Notes: generated by a model not told the origin, from the letters alone. Counted from the stretch's first letter, positions 27,301-33,990 are shown. The stretch: DNA of 64,000 bases from Agriotes lineatus (GCA_940337035.1 CALNHX010003629.1:1-64000), one strand, 5' to 3'. Numbers and translations: made by a program.

Positions 27301-30300
27301 GTACAAGCCAAATAAATAAATTAATTAATTAAAAATATCCGAGATACAACAAAATGAGCTGGGATGAAACAGTGGAACCAACTAAATGAACCTGGACTAT
27401 CACGATGCTTCGCCAATTGATATGATGCTTATAAATAACGGCCCTATGTAGTTTTGCGTCCGTTTTGACACAGACTGATGGAAAACCTAACCTGCTAACC
27501 TCGAATTTGACATAGACTTACAGTGTCACCAACATATTATTCATACAACAAATACTTCAAAGGGAACTTGATGGAAAAAACATTTATGATCACCCGGTAT
27601 ATTAATATTATTTGTTTAGGAGGGCTACAGTGCAAGACAAGAAAAGGACGAGGGAAGTGTTTATTTAATAATAGAAAATTTAACCAGATGTAAGCAATAC
27701 ACATTAGTTATGGGCGAATCCGGATGAAAATAATCGAATTATTAGATTGTTTCCGCTTTCCGAGATATTCCGATTGTTGCTGAAAATATTTCGAATGAAA
27801 AATCTCTCGGATTACTCGGAACAATCAGATGCTCAGAACGTCGGAACTCCGATGGTCGTTCAACCGATTCTCTCGTTTGAACTGCGATTACTTGCATTCG
27901 GATACAAGTTTGTCCGAGTGATCGATGGTCGGCTCTCGCTCTCGGCTGCCGGTGTGCCGCTTGCCGAAGGATTATCGCGGGTTTTATTTAAAACAATATT
28001 TTAACAAAAAATTGAAATAAGTAACCAAATACGCGATGTAGCTGCTATAGGATACTGCAGTTGAAATTTAAACTACATGAATTAATAACAGATTCATTCG
28101 TTTTCAAGTTAGGTCTATAATGTATAATGGTTATTTATATTTTACAGTACAGTAAACATTGCACTTCCATACTTTGACCAAAATGATTTAAAAAGACATT
28201 TTTGTCAACTACACAAAAATTACATGTTCAAAGTTCAACACATTGGAAAAGTGATTCTTTCATGCTCACGTAAAACTTTTACATTCGGTGGAAAACTCTC
28301 ACTTTTCTTAACTTGTAGAACAATCTACTATTAATTCACTAGCGATTTAAGAACAACTCGCTAGCATATAAACATTATAAACAGTTACTTATAGTTGCTA
28401 CTATAAAGATAATAATAATAATGCCAGTTTAAAATGACAAAATTGAAGACAAAACTATTAATCGAGTTGTTTAACAATAACTGCAACAGCGTAACAGGAG
28501 ACTTGAATTGCTGCATTTATATTTTTATGATGCTCAACGGCTTAAACCTGAAAAGAAACACAGATTGCAGCTGAAAATTATTTCGGTGGCGCAAATAATT
28601 CTCGTATTTTAAATGCCCGCATTCGGCTACACACAGCGCACACGTAGTACGCGCCTACTGCACAGCCTTCGACGGAATCCGAGATATTCGTTCGTTTTTC
28701 AAATAATTCATTCGTTTTCCGAATGATTCATTCGTATCCGATTGTTCCGAATGATTCATTCGATTGTTAAATTCTCTCGCATTCGGATATCTTGATTGTT
28801 AAATTCATTCGATTTTGCCATCACTAATACACATTACTAGGGATGTCGGCGGGTACCCGGGTACCCGGGTCGACCCGGGTAATAGTCGACCCGGGTGTAA
28901 TTTCAGAACCCGGGTACCCGACTAGTAAATTATGTAATTTCCAAGAAGTCAGCCTTTTTCGGAGAAGATGATCAAAATAATAGCAATAAGCGCTATAAAA
29001 ACATAACCATGCAGTAATAACAAGCATGGGATGGGGTGATTCCATACCACATAATGTTTTTTGTTTCATATAAGGAAGTCAATAAATCCGCTTCACGGAA
29101 ATATTCAACCCGTCAATAGTACTACGAACAAAAAGTCACGTACTTGAATTTGGTAACACTTGTAAGTGTGAAAATACTTACGAATAACGGACGACTTGCA
29201 GTTTGAATTGGCGAGTAGGTACTATTTCAATTTAGTTCAATTTAAAACTCGCGGCGTAAAAGAAAGCAATTTGTAGTTACTTCAGATGCTCAGATGTACA
29301 CTAACATTTTTGTTATATATTTCGGGTACCCGGGTACTGCTTTCGGGTACCCGGGTTTGATTTTAGACCGGGTACGACATCCCTACACATTACCAATCGC
29401 GCTTTTTTATTGTAGGAGAGACTGGAGATGTAGTACGTCACCAACCTTATTTTTAAAATGCTTCTGTTCCTATATCTACTAACTTTAGAATATATTGTTG
29501 GGTTCTCAAAACCTTGTAATACGTTGGGAACCAACAGTATTACCAAACAAGCAATAGGATAGGGTATTAAGTAAAGAAAAGGGCGCACAAAAAGAAAGTA
29601 TAACAGATGACAAGACAAACTGGGGAAAAGCTTTGGGTCAATAAGGTCCGTTTTAGTTTAGATATAATTCTTTCCCTTTAACACAATAGAAATAAACATA
29701 AATGTATTACCTATTCCAGCTTTTGTACACAATGCGTATGACCCGGATCTGTTAGCATATTTTAGTGTTTCAGGTTCAGGTTCATCTTCTTCCTCTGGCT
29801 CCTCTTCTTCTGGTATATCTGCACCATCTTCATTGTCTGCCATCCTTTGAAGCCTATAACAGAAACAAAGCGCAATTAAAAAGCACGATGTTCTCCCTAT
29901 TAGATTGTAATAAAATAAATACCAAATTTACAAAACTGAATATAGGTATATTAATGTTACGATAAAAAAATATTCGGTGTAGTGTTCTCAACAAATGGAA
30001 TACCAACGCCTTTGTGGTAGTAGAAACGTGATGGAACTGTCAAAGACTAACCACATCACTCACTATACTGAAACAATGTGTGCTAAAATAATTACGCGTA
30101 ACAGACTGACCACACACTTCAGGCACAACAGCTCAATAACGTGTGAAATTGTGATTTTTTATGCTACAGTAGAGATCACACTCGAAGGGGAATTTATAAA
30201 TGTTCGTTATAAACGAGTGTTTGCTACAAATGTAAAAACTGAAATGACTGACAATGCACTTCAGTACTGCCAACTGATTCAGGCTATCCAGGGCCTGCTG

Positions 30301-32655
30301 CAATTCAGTTTTAAAAAAATCACTCTGTAGAACATGCAAATGTTTCGTTTCGACAAAGAACTAACACAGCACCATATTCCTCATGTTCATTGTAAATATA
30401 AATATAAATTCATATTATCAGTAATGACATACCGTGCTGCCCGTCTTTCCTGCCTCTTGCGTTCCTTCTCCTTGGCTCGCCATGCAACATGCATCGCTGG
30501 AAGGTCATGGGCGTAATACAAAATGAAGTGGTTATGAACATCTTGAAGTTCTTCGGCCGTCTGAACATTTTTAAGCCGTTCAATATCTGAATCCTTCATG
30601 ACACGCACCTGTTCAGGAATGGGCGCATCTGGATCTTTCATTAGTTCATCGAGTTGGTATGACCGCATCTTCTCAAATAAGGATATTAGATTTTCCTTTC
30701 GTTGCTTCAACTGGCACCACTGTCACAACAATTACAATTTAAATATATTAGAGATATTCGAAAGACCCATGAAGGGAACAAAAGACAGAAACTATCGATA
30801 TACCTTTGCATCATACTTGTAGACCTTCCACAGATCGTTTATATTCAGCTCAGGTTGCACATATTCCTTACGGTAAAATGCAATAAACGGAACTTCCAGC
30901 TGCTGGTTTCTCATGAAATCCAATGCTTTCCGGATCTTTCCTACAGTTTGGGGGCCTTTGCGTTGCCTTTCTCTCGCTTCTAAGCTCAAATGAGCATCTT
31001 GGATTGATACAGTTGGCTTACAAAATGCCTGCTTATATATCCACTCTGCCTCCTCATTAAGTTCGTTTGAATCCTCGGGCACTCCAATGACTGGAATTTC
31101 TCGTAGCTGCATACGTTCCGGAATGTCTGTATTACGTATTTCATTATCCAAGTCTGTGAAAAAGCCACGTTTAAGCTCGCTAGGTTCGTAAACTTCGAAT
31201 ATTGATTGCGTGATGGTTTTTTGCGAGTTGTCTTCTTCGGACGGCGCCTGAAATCGTTAAAAAATGATCAATTTGATTTTTAAATGTTATTACAATTTTA
31301 CAATATATTTTGCCATGATAATTTTTTATTTTTGTACTCATTTACTCAACTTTAACTTTGACATAATTTCTGCTGAAATAAGAAACAAAACAGCATAACT
31401 ATACCTTCTTTCCCCATCTTCATCGTCATCTACATAGTCATCGTCTTCCTCCTCCTCCTCCTCATAGTCATCTTGCTCATATTTTGAAAACTCGTCATAA
31501 TCAAAATCCACACCAAATGTTTCTTGAGCTTCTTGAAGTGCACTACAAACGAAATTAAAATAACAAATCCAAATAACAGATTTACAACTTACGCATCAGT
31601 GAAAATGGGTTTCGTTTCTTTCGTTTGTCAGCGATGGGCCTACCATCATCATCTACTATAAAGTCATCTGCATCCGAATACTCTCCGTCATCTTCCTCGT
31701 CCGCAAACTGATCAGGTTCGATAACTGGCCTTTGGCTACGCTCCGAACGATGATCGTCATCCTAAATTAAAAATAAATTTGATCAAGTTCTTAACAAAAT
31801 TACAAGACCAGTCAATAGTAACAAGAATTCATTACCTGTTCGTCCCGATCCTACAAGAACGATTTTAAAAAACATTATTATTAGCTACCTTACACAATTC
31901 ATATTTCAAACACACTTACATCGTCGGAAAAGATTTCCATGGCGATTGTATCACGATCCTTGCCTTCGTCTGCCGCCCCATCATCATCACTTTCTTCGTC
32001 AACGATTCTTCGTAATCGTTTAAATTTCTAAACATTATATGACGTCGCTATTACAAAATAACACTCACGGTAAAACACATACCCGTCTCTCAACTTTAAC
32101 ACCCAAATTTTCCTCGAGCAAATCATAATCTTCATCTTCTAACCGATCATCTAATTCTTCATCATCTGATTTCTTACGTTTCTCCCCCCCTGATGCGTCA
32201 GAATCTTCCCCATCACTTTCTTCAATGGGATTATCATCTATCAAATCCTTCAATTCCTCACGAAGTTTGTCTTCGTCATCTACAAAACCAGTTGTTACAA
32301 AGTTGATCTATCAACTGTCATAATTATTACCTTCTTCCTCGTCTGAACTGTCCTCTACGGCTGCTTTTGCTTGCTTCGCCTTCTTGCGTTCATGAGGCTC
32401 CAACTCGTCTTCGTCCTAAAATTGAGGTTAGGTACACATCGCAATTTTAATTGTTACCACAGTGGTGGTATTTCTTCAAAATCGTAAATCATATTTCACT
32501 GTGGGATTTTAAAATTGAATGTTGGAAAATGCTTTCGAGGAGGTTTACGCGATAAACTTGTTAGTAAATATGGGACAGTTAACATCGACATTACGCAACT
32601 GTAAACTACTTCTTACCCCGCTTTCTTCTGCTTCGGATTCAATAAAATCCGCCAT
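1..32655 (-). CDS. Spt6: Spt6, transcription elongation factor and histone chaperone (27 exons, 3' end outside window)
   Basis: Spt6 travels with RNA polymerase II, binds the phosphorylated Rpb1 linker and H3-H4, and re-forms nucleosomes behind the polymerase in the nucleus. Exons from 5' to 3': 32655-32617, 32415-32331, 32279-32083, 32027-31920, 31850-31836, 31761-31593, 31542-31405, 31247-30804, 30719-30433, 29853-29711, 23974-23845, 16612-16433, 16372-16207, 16157-15981, 15933-15718, 15666-15481, 15426-15262, 15205-14910, 14858-14647, 14592-14425, 10829-10629, 10572-10404, 10339-9823, 9768-9537, 9465-9323, 344-137, 81-1. They sum to about 1,690 codons; animal Spt6 is usually 1,700-1,850, so only part of the tail is missing. 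The start MADFIESEAEESG resembles the N-terminus of known Spt6. Every intron has GT...AG ends and phases match throughout, except for one missing base in each of exons 6 and 8. Identification rests on remembered family motifs, not a search. Confidence 0.96.
1021..1074 (+). repeat. Three tandem 18-bp units inside LINE ORF1
   Basis: The unit GACGGCAGGGTATGAAGT is repeated three times (the third has one change), keeping the reading frame and encoding a Thr-Ala/Thr-Gly-Tyr-Glu-Val repeat at the ORF1 N-terminus. Confidence 0.9.
2488..2835. mobile_element. Non-autonomous element, copy A (single minisatellite unit)
   Basis: It interrupts the LINE endonuclease between codons for AGN and KHTLHATTTDNG, so both edges can be placed. 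It begins AGTATATTAC, contains an imperfect palindrome around 2530-2590 (CTCGAGA-type arms), then ATTGGAAAAATTATTATATT, one copy of the 62-bp unit ATGAATGGATCAACGAGATT..., and ends ATATGGTTGCGAAT. Copy B at 8292-9172 has the same order. No coding capacity. The layout (palindrome plus central minisatellite) recalls Helitron-like non-autonomous elements, but no diagnostic end was proved. Confidence 0.7.
4097..5414. mobile_element. Non-autonomous hAT-type DNA transposon with perfect 8-bp target duplication
   Basis: Terminal inverted repeats CAGTGCTGCCAAC and GTTGGCAGCACTG bound the element. The 8-bp direct repeat CTATAAGC flanks it at 4089-4096 and 5415-5422. Removing element plus one repeat restores the LINE reverse transcriptase motif A (IDYKQAFD). 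Length 1,318 bp, with no transposase reading frame recognised. A palindromic MITE is nested at about 4780-4880. An 8-bp duplication and CAG-starting ends are hallmarks of the hAT superfamily. Confidence 0.9.
4780..4880. mobile_element. Palindromic MITE of the 'GTCTATGTCAAATTCGAGG' family (copy 1)
   Basis: The arms AAATTCGAGGTTATCAGGTT and its near-complement near 4840-4862 form a hairpin around a GTCAGTTTTGACACA-type core. The right arm continues TTTGACATAGACTTACAGTG, as in five other copies in this window. It is nested in the hAT element at 4097-5414. Confidence 0.8.
6600..8290. other. Intron sequence, no gene recognised; GC-richer patch at about 6960-7960
   Basis: Part of the Spt6 intron between exons 25 and 26. 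Several overlapping plus-strand reading frames of 60-117 codons exist at 7333-7958, but they overlap in different frames, show no motif I know and lack a convincing start context. The patch is visibly richer in G and C than the surrounding DNA, which may mark a different, unidentified repeat. Confidence 0.4.
8292..9172. mobile_element. Non-autonomous element, copy B (expanded minisatellite)
   Basis: Same termini and order as copy A at 2488-2835: AGTATATTAC start, hairpin arms with CTCGAGACAGGAATGAAAC around 8320-8400, TATACTATTTTATTCGCAAC, ATTGGAAAAATTATTATATT, the 62-bp array, then ATATGGTTGCGAAT at the right end. It is 2.5 times longer than copy A, mainly because the array grew from one unit to nine. 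Confidence 0.75.
8484..9045. repeat. 62-bp minisatellite, nine units
   Basis: Units such as GCGCATGAATGGATGAACGA followed by GATTCCCAGTGTCCCTACCT and ACACAGCGGTCGGGAATGGATC repeat nine times with few substitutions (for example CAGCGTCCC, GGATAAACG and GTCGCAAATG variants). High identity between units points to recent expansion. Confidence 0.93.
9173..9322. other. End of intron 25, nothing recognised
   Basis: AT-rich intron sequence between the minisatellite element and the donor of Spt6 exon 25 at 9321-9322. Confidence 0.6.
9323..10829 (-). CDS. Spt6: Spt6 exons 21-25: S1 domain, tandem SH2 and start of tail
   Basis: Exon 21 has the invariant block DETGLWQCPFC...WNHFDAGACPGQA and exon 22 the end of the S1 fold (YIHIKNLSDKHVTNPEERVS). 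Exon 23 (517 nt) encodes most of the first SH2 domain, including TYIKRVIVHPAF, the VIIRPSSKG strand with the phospho-binding Arg, and FSLGTSLWINGEEFEDLDEI. Exon 24 encodes the second SH2 (KFLLSYLPRNKCRHEFCTVT and LFKWFKEHFRDPIPG). Exon 25 (DMN-like MNSEAIQRVAQNLPNHMM) starts the tail. The tandem SH2 binds the phosphorylated linker of Rpb1. Introns are 54-74 nt here, and the introns before exon 21 and after exon 25 are 3.6 and 9.0 kb. Confidence 0.97.
10830..14424. other. 3.6-kb Spt6 intron with a GC-richer block, origin unknown
   Basis: The intron between exons 20 and 21. From about 10970 to 13350 the sequence is richer in G and C than the rest of the window and has imperfect ~80-bp repeats (11640-11960). 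Small reading frames (11213-11419, 11982-12311) have no recognisable domain. The block could be a decayed LTR element or another repeat, but I found no paired LTRs, primer-binding site or pol motifs. Confidence 0.45.
11640..11960. repeat. Imperfect ~80-bp tandem repeats (3-4 units)
   Basis: Recurring landmarks AGGCCATAC/AGGCCTTGCG near 11728, 11809 and 11889, each followed by TTAGT-TAT-GA, ATTAATTAG and GG(C/T)CACAAT-type segments. The spacing is about 80 bp. Confidence 0.6.
14425..16612 (-). CDS. Spt6: Spt6 exons 12-20: Tex-like core with YqgF, HhH and death-like domains
   Basis: Nine exons separated by introns of only 35-65 nt. Exon 12 encodes ALQIAREPLVRKCVREVFFE and exon 13 the KYVKNKPVRDLTGDQFLKL segment. 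Exon 14 carries ACCRKLYNWIK. Exon 15 begins the YqgF/RNase H-like fold (GMRVMAIAYVPDYSQSAFTC) and exon 16 completes it (KKPHIVCIGGESREALMIAE). Exon 18 has the helix-hairpin-helix block (FICGLGPRKGQALLRVLKQ and THLVT-like RTQLVTACHMGPKVF). Exon 19 has the death-like domain start (VEILDGSRVHPETYEWARKM) with NPAGALEEILEAPERLKDLD. Exon 20 enters the S1 domain (ETFYIGKMVTATVVG). Codon phases agree at all nine junctions and no stop interrupts the frame. In eukaryotic Spt6 the YqgF fold is not known to be a nuclease. Confidence 0.97.
16740..17200 (-). pseudogene. LINE 3'-end fragment
   Basis: On the minus strand a degenerate frame near 16930-16985 reads WYGHMVRMGETDTQKR, the conserved block that follows reverse transcriptase in many insect LINEs, with flanking remnants. 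Stops are frequent. It lies in the 7.2-kb intron between Spt6 exons 11 and 12. Confidence 0.6.
17428..17640 (-). pseudogene. LINE C-terminal fragment (second family)
   Basis: Encodes SVLLYGCETWALSEAQLKDI, then FINKSLRRILKIYWPARIT and ELWETTKQDPA, the post-RT segment of RTE-like LINEs. Truncated on both sides. Confidence 0.75.
17800..20150 (-). mobile_element. Truncated LINE with reverse transcriptase, minus strand
   Basis: A frame at 19435-18272 (387 codons) covers most of the RT domain: NYRGISLLSVPGKIYERILE, NGFRKGRSPQDAIFGLKQII, FVNLVKAFDTVPREQVWEAL, EGVRQGGILCPLLFITLVDD and FMFEDDIAILANSERKLQ, where the usual FADD box has become FEDD. The end (18396-17932) has LTYSSKTWTLNT, EMKFLRRIEGITKRD, LRWLGHLFRT and RRPRGRPITSW, in a shifted frame. 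Upstream pieces reach about 20150. It is related to the element at 59.7-63.9 kb by its RDKIRN and RGRP blocks. Confidence 0.88.
20154..22890 (-). mobile_element. Truncated LINE with ORF1, endonuclease and partial RT, minus strand
   Basis: In 5'-3' order: a coiled-coil ORF1 remnant near 22870 (MEKLLEDINKKLDTLDSSSK), endonuclease pieces FGCWNVRTIYAAGKTNQIIK (about 22150) and MGDMNAKIGRDNSGREH (21763), QIDHIAIDKRYKSS, VGSDHALVRAM, then RT pieces NWRAITILNTTSKVLTRIIL, NQAGFRARRFCIDHIATLRI and VDFRKAFDKVDRTKMWKILR. The RT stops before the YADD box at about 20154, where the next LINE fragment begins. Many frameshifts; dead copy. Confidence 0.86.
22900..23700 (-). mobile_element. Internally deleted LINE fragment, minus strand
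   Basis: Begins at 23696 with endonuclease text (GQGTITMERDHLLIYNGVKP, RAAEGVGCIIKKEY, IIIYGPSEDEK), continues with DFNCRVGKRNKK, then jumps to the linker before RT (TAEMIKNLGMRGTEILQKIF, IPEDWKIGITISIFKKGD). It ends near 22900 at the fingers of RT. The endonuclease C-terminal half is missing. Confidence 0.8.
23845..23974 (-). CDS. Spt6: Spt6 exon 11 (helix-turn-helix part of core)
   Basis: A 130-nt exon encoding AGLAKRFGLSPENFAENLRD and NYQRHEVEQEPIEVKEVANQ, which aligns by eye with the family segment LAKKFGLTPEQFGENLRD. The acceptor is at 23975-23976, the donor at 23843-23844, and split codons at both ends fit exons 10 and 12. It stands alone between a 5.7-kb and a 7.2-kb intron, so automated gene finders could easily miss it. 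Confidence 0.93.
24023..24141. mobile_element. Palindromic miniature element
   Basis: ATGTTATCAGGAGTAAAAGT at the left is mirrored by ACTTTTACTCCGAATAACAT at the right, with further pairing of CTTTATGTGGC and GCCACATAAAG around a ~50-nt centre. About 119 bp, no coding. Confidence 0.8.
24190..24261 (-). tRNA. tRNA-Asp(GTC)-like sequence, probably pseudogene or SINE head
   Basis: On the minus strand an A-box-like TGGCGCAGAGGTAGAGTG is followed by an anticodon arm with loop ATGTCAC (GTC anticodon), then a T arm CCGGG-TTCTATT-CCCGG and, shortly after, a run of T's suited to Pol III termination (minus-strand reading of the A-run at 24177-24185). The acceptor stem pairs poorly (ACCGAGG against CCGATGC), so a functional tRNA is doubtful. 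It sits in an Spt6 intron. Confidence 0.5.
24262..25439. other. Intron sequence, nothing recognised
   Basis: AT-rich DNA between the tRNA-like sequence and a MITE fragment, with no reading frame or repeat that I can assign. Confidence 0.5.
25440..25515. mobile_element. MITE fragment, 'GTCTATGTCAAATTCGAGG' family (copy 2)
   Basis: Half copy: CAGTCTGCGTCAAAACTGAAG, CAAAACCTAACCTGCTAAAC and AATTTGACATAGACAAACAG. The left arm is missing. Confidence 0.7.
26050..27302. mobile_element. Palindromic MITE (copy 3, long form) split by a Harbinger-like insertion
   Basis: The outer arms GCAGGCCCTGGATAGCCTAA (26079 on) and TTCAGGCTATCCAGGGCCTG (27252 on) are inverted copies, continuing inward to TTGGTGGCACTGTCAGTCTA and GTGTCACCAACAATTCAG. 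Without the inserted element it would be a roughly 280-bp hairpin. A further single arm of this long form lies at 30250-30330. Confidence 0.78.
26246..27219. mobile_element. PIF/Harbinger-like element with remnant of a trihelix/Myb-like protein
   Basis: Ends AGGTTTGTTGGTTTG and its complement CAAACGAACAAACCT are flanked by AGT at 26243-26245 and 27220-27222, a 3-bp duplication as in PIF/Harbinger. Inside, plus-strand pieces read CYQCELCD...HLNTQH (a C2H2-like finger with a stop) and, near 26765, TWTEEMTKL...LYRDKKPLVEKSSD, resembling the Myb/trihelix (MADF-like) DNA-binding protein that Harbinger elements carry next to their transposase. No transposase frame is seen, so the copy is non-autonomous. 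Confidence 0.66.
27430..27598. mobile_element. MITE, 'GTCTATGTCAAATTCGAGG' family (copy 4)
   Basis: GTCCGTTTTGACACAGACTG, AACCTCGAATTTGACATAGA, CTTACAGTGTCACCAACA and an end CATTTATGATCACCCGG followed by TA, the same right terminus as the copy at 56.6 kb. Confidence 0.72.
27706..28826. mobile_element. hAT-type non-autonomous element 1
   Basis: Ends TAGTTATGG and (complement) TAGTGATGG, flanked by the 8-bp duplication ATACACAT at 27698-27705 and 28827-28834. Subterminal regions are packed with ATTCATTCG/CCGAATGATT motifs, as is usual for hAT transposase-binding repeats. The 85-codon frame at 27747-28004 is not recognised. Confidence 0.88.
28838..29385. mobile_element. hAT-type MITE 2 with CCCGGGTA-rich subterminal repeats
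   Basis: Ends TAGGGATGTCG and CGACATCCCTA, flanked by CACATTAC at 28830-28837 and 29386-29393. About eight GGGTACCCGGG-like motifs crowd the two ends. 548 bp, no coding. It inserted 3 bp from the right end of hAT element 1, and its target duplication overlaps that of element 1. Confidence 0.92.
29711..29853 (-). CDS. Spt6: Spt6 exon 10 (acidic linker and core helix)
   Basis: The exon joins exon 9 across a split Arg codon (CG|G) and encodes a second acidic stretch (DIPEEEEPEEEDEPEPE), then YANRSGSYALCTKAGI, matching the family segment before the helix-turn-helix part of the core. The acceptor is at 29854-29855 and the donor at 29709-29710. It is isolated: the intron on the 5' side is 579 nt and holds a MITE fragment, and that on the 3' side is 5.7 kb and holds two hAT elements, a Harbinger-like element and a tRNA-like sequence. 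Confidence 0.93.
30140..30330. mobile_element. MITE fragment, long-form arm
   Basis: GCCAACTGATTCAGGCTATC, CAGGGCCTGCTGCAATTCAG and TTTTAAAAAAATCACTCTGT match the arm at 27240-27302. It lies in the 579-nt intron between Spt6 exons 9 and 10. Confidence 0.7.
30433..32655 (-). CDS. Spt6: Spt6 exons 1-9: acidic N-terminus, Spn1/IWS1-binding motif, start of core
   Basis: Exons 1-7 encode a very acidic, disordered region rich in Asp, Glu and Ser with basic patches; it includes DRLEDEDYDLLEENLGVKV and DADDFIVDDDGRPIA, both typical of Spt6 N-termini. Exon 8 carries SIFEVYEPSEL, the short motif that in other species binds Spn1/IWS1, followed by DNEIRNTDIPERMQLREIPV and the first core helices. Exon 9 continues with the helical core (YQLDELMKDPDAP, HNHFILYYAHDLPAM). 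Exon 5 is only 15 nt (DRDEQ). Exons 6 and 8 each need one extra base to stay in frame, near 31610 and near 31215-31232. The start ATG at 32655-32653 is the first in a frame that continues without a break into exon 2. Introns here are 44-111 nt, apart from one of 201 nt after exon 1. Confidence 0.95.
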
Positions 32656-32756
32656 TATTTCTTAAATTGCGTACAAATTATGTACGAAGAAAGAGGTTTA
32701 AGGGTGCTTTTGAAATAAGCCCAAAATACCCATTCACTGGCAAAAGTGCGACGCCA
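32656..32756 (-). promoter_or_regulatory. Spt6 5' UTR and probable promoter region
   Basis: The ~100 bp upstream of the Spt6 ATG carry no TATA box that I can defend. Dispersed repeat DNA starts at about 32757, so the transcription start is presumably either inside this short stretch or inside the repeat. Position only; no element was proved. Confidence 0.35.
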
Positions 32757-33837
32757 GTTAGCACTAGTCAGTGCGAAAGACGCATGTCCGTGGCCGATTG
32801 TCCGTCACTGACATCATTTACCTAGTGCTATATTTCCCATTGCATAAATATGCATTCTAATAAATTCCCATTACTTCAAAACTCAAAGCGGTTGAATTTA
32901 ATAAGAATGTTACATATACAGGGTGATTCAGTTGTCGACAGCCAAATGCTGGGAGCGCATTAGAACCTAGGTACAAAAATAAGAAAAAAAGTTATTATAA
33001 TATTTATAATATGAGCCCGGAAATGGTTCCTAAGGGTGCTACAGCTCCATGAAGGAACGATGAAAATATCGTTTTTAATCATTCGAGAGTTTGAGCACCT
33101 TATACGTTATACGCTAACGCTATTTTAAGGCAACTGCGCAGGCGCAGAAAATACCGTAACGCTAAACACTTATCGGAACACCTTATTTCCCTTCGAATAG
33201 CGTAGAGGCTTACCGTAAACGCTAAATTGGTAAATTGGTTTGTGAGGTTGCGTTACGATGCCTAATTTCTTGTAATGGTTATGTTATTTAGGTAATTATT
33301 GCTCCTTTTATTTACTTACCAATAATTAACAAACTGAGGAAGTATACCTACTACAACCTTTCAATATTTTGCCAGATTGTAAGGTTATGTTCAAATACCG
33401 TTTGTTGTTGTTGTGCTCAAACTCTTTAAAATTATATACCCTCCCGTAAAAGTTTATCGTTACTAGTCACGTGACTTATCGTTAACGGGAAGTTTAACGT
33501 CGAAGTGCTCAAACTGATAGAAAGTGCTACAATCGAAAAGTATCCAACCGAAATTATTTAAACCGGAGGCGTCCCAAATGTGTGGTGTCAGATCACTTAT
33601 ATTTCATACCTATCTTTAAGATTTTCTGCCAATTTGAGTCCAGAATATGAATGTAGAACGTTATAAAATTTTAATAAAAAACTGTAGGTACTCTTTAGTT
33701 TTTATTGTAGAATTAACGGTTTTACAGAAAACTAGATTTAAACATTTTTCTGGTTGCGATTAAGTTCTTTTTATTACATATTCGAGTTGCAAATAGGTAT
33801 TTGGTTCTGTAGAGACAATTTTTTTTTTAAATATTTA
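32757..33837. repeat. Dispersed repeat, copy 1 (interrupted)
   Basis: From CAGTTAGCACTAGTCAGTGC through CGTCACTGACATCATTTACC, TACAGGGTGATTCAGTTGTC and GACGCCTCC-type GGAGGCGTCCCAAATGTGTG to GTAGAGACAATTTT, this matches 34030-34733 at high identity in the same orientation. Copy 1 differs by a 0.43-kb insertion at about 33088-33515. Confidence 0.85.
33088..33515. mobile_element. Small TIR element inside repeat copy 1
   Basis: AGTTTGAGCAC at the left and GTGCTCAAACT at the right form 11-bp terminal inverted repeats. The interior has inverted CGTTA/TAACG motifs and no coding frame. It is absent from the second copy of the surrounding repeat, where about 60 bp of other sequence stands. Confidence 0.65.
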
Positions 33838-33880
33838 TTGTTCATTGAAATGTTAAACAGTGTTTAACATGATCGCGTCC

Positions 33881-33990
33881 TCAAATGTTAAGATACATTT
33901 AACATGCATCCACTCATTTAACATGCATCCACTCGCGTCCTCGAATGTTAAGATACATTTAACATGCATCCACTCATTTAACATGCATTG
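33881..33990. repeat. 60-bp tandem repeat, about two units
   Basis: AAATGTTAAGATACATTTAA-type text with CATGCATCCACTCATTTAAC and CGCGTCCTC occurs twice at 60-bp spacing. Confidence 0.8.

Noticed and set aside
30133..30339. Minus-strand frame containing ELQQALDSLNQLAVL
   Set aside because: The same DNA recurs as the arm of a palindromic MITE at 26.1 and 27.3 kb, so it is repeat sequence rather than an exon.
1..32655. Spt6 as a processed or decayed pseudogene
   Set aside because: All introns are present with good splice sites, and 25 of 27 exons are fully open with matching phases. The two one-base gaps are best explained as consensus errors.
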